Source of the DNA: Rhodobacter sp.
Lineage (GTDB): Bacteria > Pseudomonadota > Alphaproteobacteria > Rhodobacterales > Rhodobacteraceae
Assembly: GCA_020637555.1 (NCBI GenBank)
Contig: JACKKF010000013.1
Span: forward strand, 768,357-832,356
Direction: 5' to 3'
DNA: 64,000 nucleotides
Position numbers and translations under genes: made by a program. Below are positions 1-10,045 of this stretch, piece by piece. The first letter of the stretch is position 1. Every line of letters starts with the position of its first letter. Below the pieces are notes generated by a model that was not told where the DNA came from, ran no database searches, and saw nothing but the letters and a program-made list of their open reading frames with translations.

Positions 1-1
1 C

Positions 2-1522
2 GAGGCCGCGCTGGACCTGCCCTCAGGCCGGCGCGAGGATCTGCGCGACCTGCCGCTTCTGACCATCGACCCGTCGGATGCCCGCGACCATGACGATGCC
101 GTCTGCGCCGAACGCGATGGTGACGGCTTCACCGTCTGGGTCGCCATCGCCGATGTCGCCGCCTATGTCCGCCCGGGGTCGGCGCTGGACCACGAGGCGC
201 GGATGCGTGGCAATTCCACCTATTTCCCCGATCGCGTGGTGCCGATGCTGCCCGACCGTCTGTCGGGCGACCTCTGCTCGCTGCACGAGGGCGTCGATCG
301 GCCGGTTCTGGCGGTGTGCCTCAGCGTCAATGCACAGGGGGAAAAGACCGCCCATCGGTTCACGCGCGCGATGATGCGTTCGCGCGCCTCGCTCAGCTAT
401 GAGCAGGCGCAGGCCGCCTTCGAGGGGCGCGCGGACGCCCGGACCGCGCCGTTGGCCGAGGGGCTGAACACGCTTTATGCCGCGTGGAAGGCGACCCTTG
501 CCGCGCGCGCGATACGCCAGCCGCTCGACCTCGATCTGCCGGAACGGCGCATCGTGCTGGGCGAGGATGGCGCCGTGCAATCCGTGGCCTTCAAGGACCG
601 GCTCGACGCCCACAAGGTGATCGAGGAATTCATGGTCATGGCCAATGTTGCCGCCGCCGAAGAGTTGATTGCCCACCGCTCGCCGCTGCTGTTCCGCGTG
701 CACGAGGAACCGGCGCTGGAAAAGATCGACGCCCTGCGCGAGGTGGCCCAGGGGGCCGGGCTGACGCTGGCCAAGGGCCAGGTCCTGCAAACCCGCCACC
801 TGAACAGGCTGTTGGCGGATGCCAGCAACACCGAGTTCGACGAACTGATCAACATGGCCACGCTGCGGTCCATGACGCAAGCCTATTACGCGCCCGAGAA
901 CTTCGGCCACTTCGGCCTCGCACTGAAGAATTACGCGCATTTCACCTCGCCGATCCGGCGCTATTCCGACCTGATCGTGCATCGCGCGCTGATCGCGGCC
1001 CATCGCTGGGGCGATGACGGGCTCTCGGATCGGGATGTCGAAACTCTCGGCGAGACGGCGAAACAGATCTCGGATACCGAGCGTCGCTCGATGGCGGCCG
1101 AACGCGACACCACCGACCGCTATCTCGCCGCTTTCATGGCCGACCGCATCGGTGCCAGCTTTACCGGGCGCATCGCGGGCGTGGCGCGTTTCGGGCTGTT
1201 CGTGAAGCTCGATGAAACCGGCGCCGACGGGTTGGTGCCGATCCGGTCGCTGGGGGACGAATATTTCCGCCACGATGCCGACACCCAGACCCTGACCGGC
1301 GAAAAGACCGGCACGACCCTTGGGCTGGGGCAGCGCGTCACCGTCAAGCTGGCCGAGGCCGAGGCCATGACCGGCGGCCTGGTCCTGGAACTGATCGAAG
1401 TCGAGGGCACCCCGCTCGCCCGCGCCCGCCGGGGGCGCTCGGGCCGCTACGCACCGCGCAAGAGCGCCGCCGCGAAATCCGCCAGACACAAGGCCAGGCG
1501 CAAACGCGAACGCCAGCGGTAA
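2..1522 (+). CDS. rnr: Ribonuclease R, 3' part (5' end outside window)
   Basis: The frame is open from base 2, so the first visible Met (203) is not the start; about 506 C-terminal residues are present of a usual ~750. RNase R is a processive 3'-5' exoribonuclease that degrades structured RNA. The RNB catalytic domain is visible with the metal-binding Asp cluster DPSDARDHDDAV and the family signature HFTSPIRRYSDLIVHR. An S1 RNA-binding domain follows (GRIAGVARFGLFVKLDETGADG), then a very basic tail rich in Lys and Arg, as is typical of RNase R. The gene is convergent with valS. RNase II is the alternative, but the basic tail and S1 layout favour RNase R. Confidence 0.93.
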   Translation, partial: EAALDLPSGRREDLRDLPLLTIDPSDARDHDDAVCAERDGDGFTVWVAIADVAAYVRPGSALDHEARMRGNSTYFPDRVVPMLPDRLSGDLCSLHEGVDRPVLAVCLSVNAQGEKTAHRFTRAMMRSRASLSYEQAQAAFEGRADARTAPLAEGLNTLYAAWKATLAARAIRQPLDLDLPERRIVLGEDGAVQSVAFKDRLDAHKVIEEFMVMANVAAAEELIAHRSPLLFRVHEEPALEKIDALREVAQGAGLTLAKGQVLQTRHLNRLLADASNTEFDELINMATLRSMTQAYYAPENFGHFGLALKNYAHFTSPIRRYSDLIVHRALIAAHRWGDDGLSDRDVETLGETAKQISDTERRSMAAERDTTDRYLAAFMADRIGASFTGRIAGVARFGLFVKLDETGADGLVPIRSLGDEYFRHDADTQTLTGEKTGTTLGLGQRVTVKLAEAEAMTGGLVLELIEVEGTPLARARRGRSGRYAPRKSAAAKSARHKARRKRERQR

Positions 1523-1528
1523 GCCCCC

Positions 1529-1548
1529 TCATCTTGTCCGAAATACGC
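1529..1548 (+). repeat. Intergenic element TCATCTTGTCcGAAATACGC, copy 1
   Basis: A 20-bp sequence just after rnr that recurs nearly unchanged at 12521-12540 and, inverted, at 12465-12484. All copies lie between genes and are followed by G-runs and a hairpin. Function unknown; it may be a family-wide terminator-associated element. Confidence 0.5.
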
Positions 1549-1559
1549 ACGGGGATTTT

Positions 1560-1581
1560 CAAGGGGTCCGTGGACCCCTTG
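1560..1581. terminator. Hairpin between convergent rnr and valS
   Basis: A perfect 10-bp stem (CAAGGGGTCC / GGACCCCTTG) with a 2-nt loop lies between the 3' ends of two convergent genes. No long T-run follows on either strand, so it is a probable but not classical bidirectional terminator. Confidence 0.5.
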
Positions 1582-1613
1582 AAGCGGGGCGGCGGGGCGG
1601 CCCCCCCACCGGG

Positions 1614-4496
1614 TCACACCATCGCGCTGAGCTTCGCCAGAACCTCGCGCAGTCGCGCCGCTTCGTCGGCTTTCTCGGCCAGTTGCCCGCGCGCCTCCTC
1701 GACCACCTCGTCCGCCGCATTGGCGACGAAGCGCGGGTTGTTCAGCCGGCCTTCCAGCCCGCCGATGTCCTTTTCCAGCTTCTCCAGGCTCTTGCCCAGG
1801 CGCTGCGCTTCCGCCGCGATGTCGATCACACCCTCCAGTGGCAGCGCATAGGTCGCGCCCTCGACCGCCACGGTCAGCGCGGCCTTGGGCACCGTCTGGC
1901 CCGTGTGCAGCCCGTCGATCCGCGCCAGGCGTTCGATCAGCACCTCGTTGCGGGCATAGGCGGCCGCGGCGCCGGCATCCTGGTCGACCACCAGCATCGG
2001 CAGTTTCAGACCCACCGGCACCCGCATCTGCGCGCGCGACGAGCGCACGCTTTCGATCAGGTTCAGCACCCAGCCCATCTCGCGGTCGGCATCCGCATCG
2101 GCCACGTCCAGACCATAGGTCGGCCAGTCGGCGTGCACGCACATCTTGGCGCGCGGGCCGGTCAGCGCCCACAGCTCTTCGGTAATGAAGGGCATGATCG
2201 GGTGCAACAGGATCACGCACTGATCCAGCACCCAGCGCATCGTGGCGCGGGTTTCGCCGGCCAGGTCGCCGTCGAACAGCGGTTTGGCGAATTCCACATA
2301 CCAGTCGCAGACCTTGCCCCAGACAAAGGCATAGAGCGCCTGCGCAGCATCGTTGAAGCGGTAGCTGGCAAAGGCTTCGTTCACCGCGGCCAGGGTGCGG
2401 GCGGTTTCACCGATGATCCAGCGGTTCACCGTGGCGGTGGCCTGCGGGATTTCGGCGACGGGCGCGCCCTCGAACACGCCGTTCATCTCGGCAAAGCGGG
2501 TGGCGTTCCACAGTTTGGTGGTGAAGTTGCGATAGCCGGTGATCCGCTGGGTATCGAGCTTCAGCACGCCGCCCAGGCTGGCCATCGCCGCATTGGTGAA
2601 CCTGAGCGCATCGGCACCGAATTCGTCGATGATTTCCAGCGGGTCGATGACGTTGCCCAGCGACTTGGACATCTTCTTGCCCTTGGCATCGCGCACCAGG
2701 CCATGCAGATAGACCGTGTGGAACGGCACCTGATCGACCACGGCCAGTTGCATCATCATCATCCGGGCGACCCAGAAGAACAGGATGTCCTGCCCGGTGA
2801 TCAGCACATCGGTGGGGAAATAGCGCGCCAGTTCCGGCGTCTGTTCCGGCCAGCCCAGCGTGCCGATGGGCCACAGGCCCGACGAGAACCAGGTGTCCAG
2901 CACATCGGGATCGCGGGTCAGCGTCTTGCCCGGGGCCATGGCCTGCGCCTCGGCTTCCGAGGCTGCGCAATACTGCTGGCCCAACTCGTCATACCACACC
3001 GGGATCTGGTGGCCCCACCACAGCTGGCGCGAGATGCACCAGGGTTCGATGTTCTCGAGCCAGTGGTAATAGGTCTTTTCGCCCGACTCCGGCAGGATCA
3101 CCGTGTCGCCGTTGCGCACCGCGTCCAGCGCGGGGCCGACGATCTTCGAGGTATCGACAAACCACTGCCAGGTCAGGAAGGGTTCGATCACCACCTTGGA
3201 ACGGTCGCCAAAGGGCTGCATGATCGGCTTGTCCTCGACCAGCGCCACGCGCTCCAGATGCTCGGCGCGGGTCTCGGGGTCGATCGACTTCTTCAGATAG
3301 GTGACGGCCAGCCCCTCGGCGGTGACCGCGTCGATCACCGCCTTGCGGGCCTCATACCGATCCAGCCCGCGCAGCTCGTCCGGCACCAGGTTGATGGCAC
3401 TGACATCGCCCGCCTCGCGCTCGCCGCGCGCGATCTGCCCGGCGATGGTCGCGCTTTCCTCATAGCTCAGGCCATCCGCGCGCATCCGCGCCTTGGTGTC
3501 CATCAGGTTGTAAAGCGGGATGCCGTTGCGCTGGGCCACGGCATAGTCGTTGAAGTCATGCGCGCCGGTGATCTTCACCGCGCCCGAGCCGAAATTCGGA
3601 TCGGGGTATTCGTCGGTGATGATCGGGATCAGGCGACGGTGTTCCCGGGGGCCCACGGGGATCTCGCACAGCATCCCGACGATGGGCTTGTAGCGGTCAT
3701 CCGACGGATGCACCGCGACCGCGCCATCGCCCAGCATGGTTTCGGGCCGGGTCGTGGCGATGCTGATATAATCCCGCGTCTCGCGCAGGGTGACGGTGCC
3801 GTCCTCGTCGCGCTCGACATACTCATAGGTCGCACCGTTCGCCAGCGGATACTTGAAGTGCCACATGTGGCCGGCGGTTTCGATGTTCTCGACTTCCAGA
3901 TCCGAGATCGCGGTTTCGAAATGGGGGTCCCAGTTGACCAGCCGCTGGCCCCGATAGATGTAGCCCTTGTTGAACAGGTCGACAAAGACCTTGATCACCG
4001 CATCGTGGAAGTTGCCCTCTTCGCCCGCGGGCGCGCCGGGGGCGCCGGACATGGTGAAGGCGTTGCGGTCCCAGTCGCACGAGGCCCCCAGCCGTTTCAA
4101 CTGGTTGATGATCGTGCCGCCCGACTTGGCCTTCCATTCCCAGATCTTCGCGGTAAAGGCCTCGCGGCCCATTTCGCGACGGGTCGGGTTCGATTTGTCG
4201 CGCGCCAACTCGCGTTCGACCACCATCTGCGTGGCGATGCCCGCGTGGTCCTGCCCGGGCTGCCACAGCGTGTCGAACCCGCGCATCCGGTGCCAGCGCA
4301 CCAGGATGTCCTGCAACGTGTTGTTGAAGGCGTGGCCCATGTGCAGGCTGCCCGTGACATTGGGCGGCGGGATCATGATGCAGAAGGTTTCATCGCGGCT
4401 GGCGTTCGCACCCGCGCGGAAGGCGCCGGTGGCTTCCCATTGCGCGGCGATGCGCGCCTCGGCCTCGGCGGCGTTGAAGGTCTTGTCCATCGTCAT
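1614..4496 (-). CDS. valS: Valine--tRNA ligase
   Basis: Charges tRNA-Val with valine in the cytoplasm. The 960-residue protein has the class I aminoacyl-tRNA synthetase signatures: PPPNVTGSLHMGHAF (HIGH-type motif, residues ~43-57) and KMSKSLGN (KMSKS loop, ~residue 605). A CP1 editing insertion lies between them, and a C-terminal anticodon-binding domain ends in a coiled-coil arm (residues ~890-960, rich in Glu, Lys and Arg). Length fits bacterial ValRS. Start is ATG at 4496 or the in-frame ATG two codons later (4490); the sequence does not decide. It is convergent with rnr and upstream of no co-directional neighbour with tight spacing. Confidence 0.97.
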   Translation of the reverse strand: MTMDKTFNAAEAEARIAAQWEATGAFRAGANASRDETFCIMIPPPNVTGSLHMGHAFNNTLQDILVRWHRMRGFDTLWQPGQDHAGIATQMVVERELARDKSNPTRREMGREAFTAKIWEWKAKSGGTIINQLKRLGASCDWDRNAFTMSGAPGAPAGEEGNFHDAVIKVFVDLFNKGYIYRGQRLVNWDPHFETAISDLEVENIETAGHMWHFKYPLANGATYEYVERDEDGTVTLRETRDYISIATTRPETMLGDGAVAVHPSDDRYKPIVGMLCEIPVGPREHRRLIPIITDEYPDPNFGSGAVKITGAHDFNDYAVAQRNGIPLYNLMDTKARMRADGLSYEESATIAGQIARGEREAGDVSAINLVPDELRGLDRYEARKAVIDAVTAEGLAVTYLKKSIDPETRAEHLERVALVEDKPIMQPFGDRSKVVIEPFLTWQWFVDTSKIVGPALDAVRNGDTVILPESGEKTYYHWLENIEPWCISRQLWWGHQIPVWYDELGQQYCAASEAEAQAMAPGKTLTRDPDVLDTWFSSGLWPIGTLGWPEQTPELARYFPTDVLITGQDILFFWVARMMMMQLAVVDQVPFHTVYLHGLVRDAKGKKMSKSLGNVIDPLEIIDEFGADALRFTNAAMASLGGVLKLDTQRITGYRNFTTKLWNATRFAEMNGVFEGAPVAEIPQATATVNRWIIGETARTLAAVNEAFASYRFNDAAQALYAFVWGKVCDWYVEFAKPLFDGDLAGETRATMRWVLDQCVILLHPIMPFITEELWALTGPRAKMCVHADWPTYGLDVADADADREMGWVLNLIESVRSSRAQMRVPVGLKLPMLVVDQDAGAAAAYARNEVLIERLARIDGLHTGQTVPKAALTVAVEGATYALPLEGVIDIAAEAQRLGKSLEKLEKDIGGLEGRLNNPRFVANAADEVVEEARGQLAEKADEAARLREVLAKLSAMV

Positions 4497-4559
4497 CGGT
4501 CGTATCCCCAGGGCTTTGGCCGGTGTTTAGCCAAGCGCGGGCCAAAGGGAAAGGGCGGC

Positions 4560-5153
4560 TTATTGCCCGACGCCGCCGATCCCGTCCAGCAACAGCCGCG
4601 TGGCGATCTCGGCATAATCCTCGCGGGTGACGGGGCCGCCATCCTTGAACCACATGTAGACCCAGTTCAGCATCCCGAACAGCGACATGGTGACCGGCAT
4701 CAGCAGGGGGGCGGGCAGGTCGGGGCGCACCAGCCGCAGCACGGCCGAGAACCGGCGCACGATCCGCCGTTCGATGGCGTGGATGTCGTCCTTGAGAGCG
4801 CGGGGCAGCGTGGGCGTGCCGTTGATCTGCACCACATGGAAATTGTCGGCATCGCGATAGGACTCCAGCACCGCGCCGACCAGTGCCCTGAGCCTGGCGC
4901 GAGGCTCGAGCCCGGGCAGGTCCGCGGATTCGACCGCGTCATCGAGTTCCGTCAGATGGGTGCGGATGATGTCGAAGATCAGGGCGTCCTTGCTGGGATA
5001 GTAGTGATACAGCAACGCCTTGGACACACCCGCCTGTCCGGCGATCTGCGCCATCGAGGCCTTGTCCATGCCCTGTTCGGCCAGCACCGACGCGGCGCTG
5101 GACAGGATCGCGCGTTGCTTGTCCTCGAAATCGGCGGCGCGGGTTCGGGCCAT
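4560..5153 (-). CDS. TetR-family regulator, probable phenylacetate repressor (PaaR-like)
   Basis: A 197-residue TetR-type repressor. The N-terminal helix-turn-helix reads MAQIAGQAGVSKALLYHYYP, followed by an effector-binding all-helical domain. The start at 5153 (MARTRAADF) is preferred to an upstream in-frame start at 5174 because TetR proteins usually begin about 15-20 residues before the first DNA-binding helix. It lies 66 bp downstream of paaK on the same strand, at the end of the paaG-paaI-paaK group. In alphaproteobacteria a TetR-type PaaR represses phenylacetate genes and is relieved by phenylacetyl-CoA; assigning that role here is inference from position. Confidence 0.8.
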   Translation of the reverse strand: MARTRAADFEDKQRAILSSAASVLAEQGMDKASMAQIAGQAGVSKALLYHYYPSKDALIFDIIRTHLTELDDAVESADLPGLEPRARLRALVGAVLESYRDADNFHVVQINGTPTLPRALKDDIHAIERRIVRRFSAVLRLVRPDLPAPLLMPVTMSLFGMLNWVYMWFKDGGPVTREDYAEIATRLLLDGIGGVGQ

Positions 5154-5219
5154 GGCTTCGGCTCCTGTTGACATGGCGGAAGGGGGGACTGCCCCCCTTC
5201 CGGATTCCGGCGATCGGGC

Positions 5220-6534
<1,315 letters not shown>

Positions 6535-6537
6535 GGG

Positions 6538-6972
6538 TTACTCCGTGATTTCGGGCAGATGGGTGCCCTTGACGGTGCGGGAATGGCCGCGGAACTCGGC
6601 AATCGGGGTGCCGGACTGATTGGTGACGCGCACGTCATAGATGCCGCCGCGACCCTGTCGCCAGACTTCCTGCGCGGTGGCGGTCAACAGGTCGCCCTCG
6701 AATGCGGGCGCCAGAAAGCTGACCGAGGCCATCTGCGCCACGGTCCGCTGGTTGTAGGTGTTGCAGGCAAAGGCAAAGGCGCTGTCGGCCAGCGTGAAGA
6801 TGAAACCGCCATGGCAGGTCTTGTGGCCATTGGTCATCTCGGGGCGGATGGTCATGCTGAGCGTGGCCTGTCCGGGCGCGACAAAATCCAGGGACATGCC
6901 CAGGTGTTTCGTCGCGTTGTCGTCGGCCAGCATCGCCTGCGCGCTGGCCCGGGCCAGGTGATCGGGGGTCAT
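6538..6972 (-). CDS. paaI: Phenylacetyl-CoA-pathway thioesterase PaaI
   Basis: A 144-residue hotdog-fold thioesterase with the PaaI pattern: NGHKTCHGGFIFTLADSAFAFACN, with a catalytic Asp in the following helix, then a central strand leading to SFLAPAFEGDLL. It hydrolyses ring-hydroxylated phenylacetyl-CoA and is thought to rescue CoA from dead-end products. The start codon overlaps the paaG stop by 4 nt and paaK begins 3 bp after its stop, so paaG-paaI-paaK form one transcription unit. Confidence 0.92.
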   Translation of the reverse strand: MTPDHLARASAQAMLADDNATKHLGMSLDFVAPGQATLSMTIRPEMTNGHKTCHGGFIFTLADSAFAFACNTYNQRTVAQMASVSFLAPAFEGDLLTATAQEVWRQGRGGIYDVRVTNQSGTPIAEFRGHSRTVKGTHLPEITE

Positions 6973-7775
6973 CGGCCTTTGAACTCCGCGGGGCGCTTGT
7001 CCAGGAAGGCCGCGACACCCTCGGCATAATCGGCGCTTTCGCCACAGGCTTTCATGAGGGTCTCTTCCAGATCGAGCTGCGCATCCAGCGATTGCGTGGC
7101 GGCGGCCTGGATCGCGCGCTTGGTCTGCGCATAGCCAAAGGTCGGCCCCTGTGCGAGGCGCGCGGCCAGGGACCGGGCCTCGGTCATCAGGGCGTCATCG
7201 GGCAGGGCCTGCCAGATCAGCCCCCAGCTTTCCGCCTGCTTCGCGCCCAGCGGCATCGCCGTCAGCGCCAGCCCCTTGGCCCGCTGTTCGCCCAGCAGCC
7301 GCGTCAGGTTCCAGCTGCCGCCCGTGTCGGGGATCAGCCCGACCTTGGAAAACGACTGGATGAATTTCGCGCTTTCGGCGGCCAGCACCAGGTCGCAGGC
7401 CAGTGCCAGCGACGAGCCCGCCCCGGCCGCGACGCCGTTGACCGCCGCGATCACCGGCATGTCCAACGCGCGGATCTGGCGCACCAGCGGCGCCCAGAAA
7501 TTGCGCACCGTCGCACCCAGGTCGGGCGGGCCGTCCATCTTGCGCGGGTCGCGGTCGCCCAGGTCCTGCCCGGCGCAGAATCCGCGCCCTGCACCTGTCA
7601 GCAGGACGCAGCGCACCGTCGCATCCTCGGCGGCCCGGGCGAGGGCCGCGCGCAATGCAAGGTGCATGTCCACGTTGAAGGAATTCAGCCGCTCAGGGCG
7701 GTTGAGCGTGATTTCCAGCACGCCTGCGGTCTGGGCCACCAACACGGGGGTGGCGGTGTCATGCGATTCGCTCAT
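6969..7775 (-). CDS. paaG: Enoyl-CoA hydratase/isomerase family, probable epoxyphenylacetyl-CoA isomerase PaaG
   Basis: A 268-residue crotonase-fold protein. The start at 7775 (MSESHDTAT) is preceded by a GGAGGAG ribosome-binding site; the frame is open further upstream without such a site. Family features are LTGAGRGFCAGQDLGD (oxyanion-hole region, residues ~55-70), PVIAAVNGVAAGAGSSLALACDL and a catalytic acidic residue region near FSKVGLIPDTGGSW. PaaG converts ring-epoxyphenylacetyl-CoA to the oxepin form and also isomerises enoyl-CoA intermediates. The call over a general enoyl-CoA hydratase rests on its position first in paaG-paaI-paaK. The ring monooxygenase genes paaABCDE are not in the window. 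Confidence 0.85.
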   Translation of the reverse strand: MSESHDTATPVLVAQTAGVLEITLNRPERLNSFNVDMHLALRAALARAAEDATVRCVLLTGAGRGFCAGQDLGDRDPRKMDGPPDLGATVRNFWAPLVRQIRALDMPVIAAVNGVAAGAGSSLALACDLVLAAESAKFIQSFSKVGLIPDTGGSWNLTRLLGEQRAKGLALTAMPLGAKQAESWGLIWQALPDDALMTEARSLAARLAQGPTFGYAQTKRAIQAAATQSLDAQLDLEETLMKACGESADYAEGVAAFLDKRPAEFKGR

Positions 7776-7915
7776 GGTCTCCTCCGGGCGCCGAGCCTGC
7801 GCTGATCTGATCTTGCATAGGCCGACCGAGCGGTCAATCAATTTTCCGCCGGACCGGGCTGGTCCGGACGGGTTCGGGATGGTCTTGGCGCCGCGTGCGT
7901 GGCATCACCGGCGGC

Positions 7916-8734
7916 ATGAGCCACCCTCCGCCGCCCCTGTTGATCGCCGGTGCCAATGGCCGCGTCGGGCGGCTCTTGCGGCGCGCGGGGCTGGGTGCGC
8001 ACTGGGCGCAGCGCGGGCCGGGTGCGGATCTGGACTGGCCGGTGCTGGACGGCCCCGGCCCGTTGCTGGACTGGTGCGCGCGCCATGGGCGACCGCGCGC
8101 ACTGCTGCTTCTGGCGGGTGTCACGCCCGGGGCCGATGCCGTGTTCGATCGCAACCGCGCGCTGGGCCTTGCGGCGCTCGAGGCGGCGCACCGGGCCGGG
8201 ATCGGGCGGGTGCTGCTGGCGTCGTCCTCGGCGGTCTATGGCCGCAGCAACGCCGCGCCTTGGCCTGAGGATGCCGCCTGCGATCCGCCGTCGGCCTATG
8301 GGCAGGCAAAGCTGGCGATGGAACAGGCCTGCGCCGCGCCGGGTGTCACCATGCTGCGCATCGGCAATGTCGCGGGCGCCGATGCGTTGCTGACCAACCC
8401 GCGCCGCCCCCTGTTGCTGGACCGGTTTGCCGATGGCGCGGGCCCGGTGCGCAGCTACATCGGCCCGCAATCGCTGGCCCGCGTGCTGGAGGCGCTGGTC
8501 CGGGCGCCGGCGCTGCCGCCCGTCCTGAACGTCGGCGCGCCCCGGCCTGTGGACATGGCCGATCTCGCGCAGGCGGCCGGCCTGCCGTTGGAACGCCGGC
8601 CCGCACCACCCGACGCCATCGCGCGGTTGACGCTGGCGACCGGGCGGCTTGAAACCCTTGTCCGCTTCGCCGATACCGACAGCGCCGCCCCGGGTCTGAT
8701 CGCCCAGTGGCGCGCCTGCCAGGAGCCCCGATGA
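7916..8734 (+). CDS. NAD(P)-dependent nucleoside-sugar epimerase/dehydratase family protein
   Basis: A 272-residue short-chain, extended-type Rossmann protein. The dinucleotide-binding motif is near the N-terminus (LLIAGANGRVGRL), and the catalytic region includes LASSSAVYGRS with the conserved Ser, then Tyr/Lys in PSAYGQAKLAMEQA (YxxxK). The start at 7916 (MSHPPPP) is chosen over 7895 because it places the Rossmann glycines at the usual distance. The stop overlaps the next gene by 4 nt (ATGA). Pairing with a sugar transferase suggests a role in making or priming a surface polysaccharide; the substrate is not known. Confidence 0.85.
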   Translation: MSHPPPPLLIAGANGRVGRLLRRAGLGAHWAQRGPGADLDWPVLDGPGPLLDWCARHGRPRALLLLAGVTPGADAVFDRNRALGLAALEAAHRAGIGRVLLASSSAVYGRSNAAPWPEDAACDPPSAYGQAKLAMEQACAAPGVTMLRIGNVAGADALLTNPRRPLLLDRFADGAGPVRSYIGPQSLARVLEALVRAPALPPVLNVGAPRPVDMADLAQAAGLPLERRPAPPDAIARLTLATGRLETLVRFADTDSAAPGLIAQWRACQEPR

Positions 8735-9336
8735 CCCCGCTCAAACGCGCATTCGATCTGTGGACCGCCGCAATGATCACGCCGTTCGTGGTGCCCATGG
8801 TGATCGTCTTTGGCCTGATCATCCTGATCCGCGACGGTCGGCCCGTGTTCTATGGCGGCGAACGGATGAAAACACCGACACAGGGGTTCAGGCTGTGGAA
8901 ATTCCGCACCATGCGCGTCGATCCGCAGGACAGGGGCGTTTCGGGCGCCGACAAGGCCGGGCGCATCACGCCCTTCGGGGCGTGGCTCAGGCGGCGACGT
9001 TTCGACGAGTTGCCGCAATTGTGGAACCTGTGGGTGGGCGACATCTCGGTGGTCGGTCCGCGCCCGCCGCTGCGCGACTATGTCGAACGCTTCCCCGAAA
9101 TCTACGATCAGGTGCTGCGGAACCGGCCCGGGCTGACCGGGATCGGATCGATCTATTTCAGCAAGCACGAGTCCTGGCTTCTGGCCCGCTCGACCTCGCC
9201 GCAGGAAACCGACGCCATCTATTGCCGGGCCTGCATTCCCCGCAAGGCGCGGCTCGACATGATCTATCAGCGCAACCAGAGCTTCTGCCTGGACCTCGAG
9301 GTGATCCGCCGCACGCTTTTCCCGTCGGCCCGGTAA
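8731..9336 (+). CDS. Undecaprenyl-phosphate sugar-1-phosphate transferase (bacterial sugar transferase)
   Basis: A 201-residue monotopic membrane enzyme of the bacterial sugar transferase family (WcaJ/ExoY C-terminal type). One hydrophobic segment lies at residues ~10-32 (MITPFVVPMVIVFGLIILI), followed by the family blocks RPVFYGGERM, FRLWKFRTM, LRRRRFDELPQLWNL and VGPRPPL. It moves a sugar-1-phosphate from a nucleotide sugar to undecaprenyl phosphate, starting a polysaccharide or glycan repeat. Translationally coupled to the epimerase upstream. An isolated two-gene pair; no polymerase or flippase is nearby. Confidence 0.9.
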   Translation: MTPLKRAFDLWTAAMITPFVVPMVIVFGLIILIRDGRPVFYGGERMKTPTQGFRLWKFRTMRVDPQDRGVSGADKAGRITPFGAWLRRRRFDELPQLWNLWVGDISVVGPRPPLRDYVERFPEIYDQVLRNRPGLTGIGSIYFSKHESWLLARSTSPQETDAIYCRACIPRKARLDMIYQRNQSFCLDLEVIRRTLFPSAR

Positions 9337-9406
9337 TCGGTTCCGACGCGGGGTGCAGGCGGTCTTTCGCGCGCCGTGTGCCGCGGAATTCGCTGTCCGC
9401 CTGGGG

Positions 9407-10045
9407 CTAACGGCTGGCAAAGGCCGTGTCGGGGATGTCCGGCATCGCCGCGATCAACGCCTGGATGTGCCCGCGCGCGGCCGCGTCGGCGTCATCGGGC
9501 CGGCCGGCCGCCACCGCTGCGACCAGCGCCTGGCGCGCAGGCCGTCCCGGCGGGCGGTTCGTGCGCAACTGCGCGCGGATCAGATGCACCTGCAGCAGCG
9601 GCAACAGCCGGTCCAGTTCCGCATTTCCGGCCAGCATCGTCAGGGCTCGGTAATAGCGCGCCCGCGCGCGGGGCCGGTCCTCGGGGCTGGCCGCGTCATA
9701 ATCGGCCGCCGCGGCAACCAGGGGCGCGGGATCGGCCCCGCCGACCACCGCCTCGGCCGCCTGGCGCGCCGCGAGGCCCAGCAACGGTTCGGTCACGCGC
9801 AGCACATCGCAGGTCGCGCGCCGCGTCAGGTGCCGGATCTGCGCCCCCCGGTGCGGGGCCTGCGCGACGATCCCCGAGGCCGCGAGTCGCCCCAGCCCCT
9901 CGCGCACCGAGGACCGGCCCAGCCCGGTGCGCGCCATGAGGTCCGGTTCCGCCAGCCGCTGCCCCGGGACATAGCGCCCCTCGGACAGCCCTTGCAGCAC
10001 CTCGCGCACCAGCGCCTCGGGGCCTGACGGCGGCAGCAGGCTCAC
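9407..10045 (-). CDS. GntR-family (FadR/FCD subfamily) transcriptional regulator
   Basis: A 212-residue regulator. GTG at 10045 is taken as the start because it overlaps the upstream kinase-like gene's stop by 4 nt (GTGA) and gives a standard-length winged helix: MARTGLGRSSVREGLGRLAASGIV is the recognition helix. The C-terminal all-helical FCD domain binds a small ligand, often an acid or acyl-CoA. It is co-transcribed with the phosphotransferase gene, and a palindrome fitting the FadR-type half-site pattern (TNGTNNNACNA) lies in the divergent promoter region at 11099-11115, so it probably controls both that operon and the acyl-CoA dehydrogenase. Confidence 0.88.
   Translation of the reverse strand: MSLLPPSGPEALVREVLQGLSEGRYVPGQRLAEPDLMARTGLGRSSVREGLGRLAASGIVAQAPHRGAQIRHLTRRATCDVLRVTEPLLGLAARQAAEAVVGGADPAPLVAAAADYDAASPEDRPRARARYYRALTMLAGNAELDRLLPLLQVHLIRAQLRTNRPPGRPARQALVAAVAAGRPDDADAAARGHIQALIAAMPDIPDTAFASR

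Noticed and set aside
1683..5171. 1162-residue open frame antisense to valS
   Set aside because: GC-rich codon shadow: rich in Arg, His, Gly and Gln without domains, and valS on the other strand has full family motifs.
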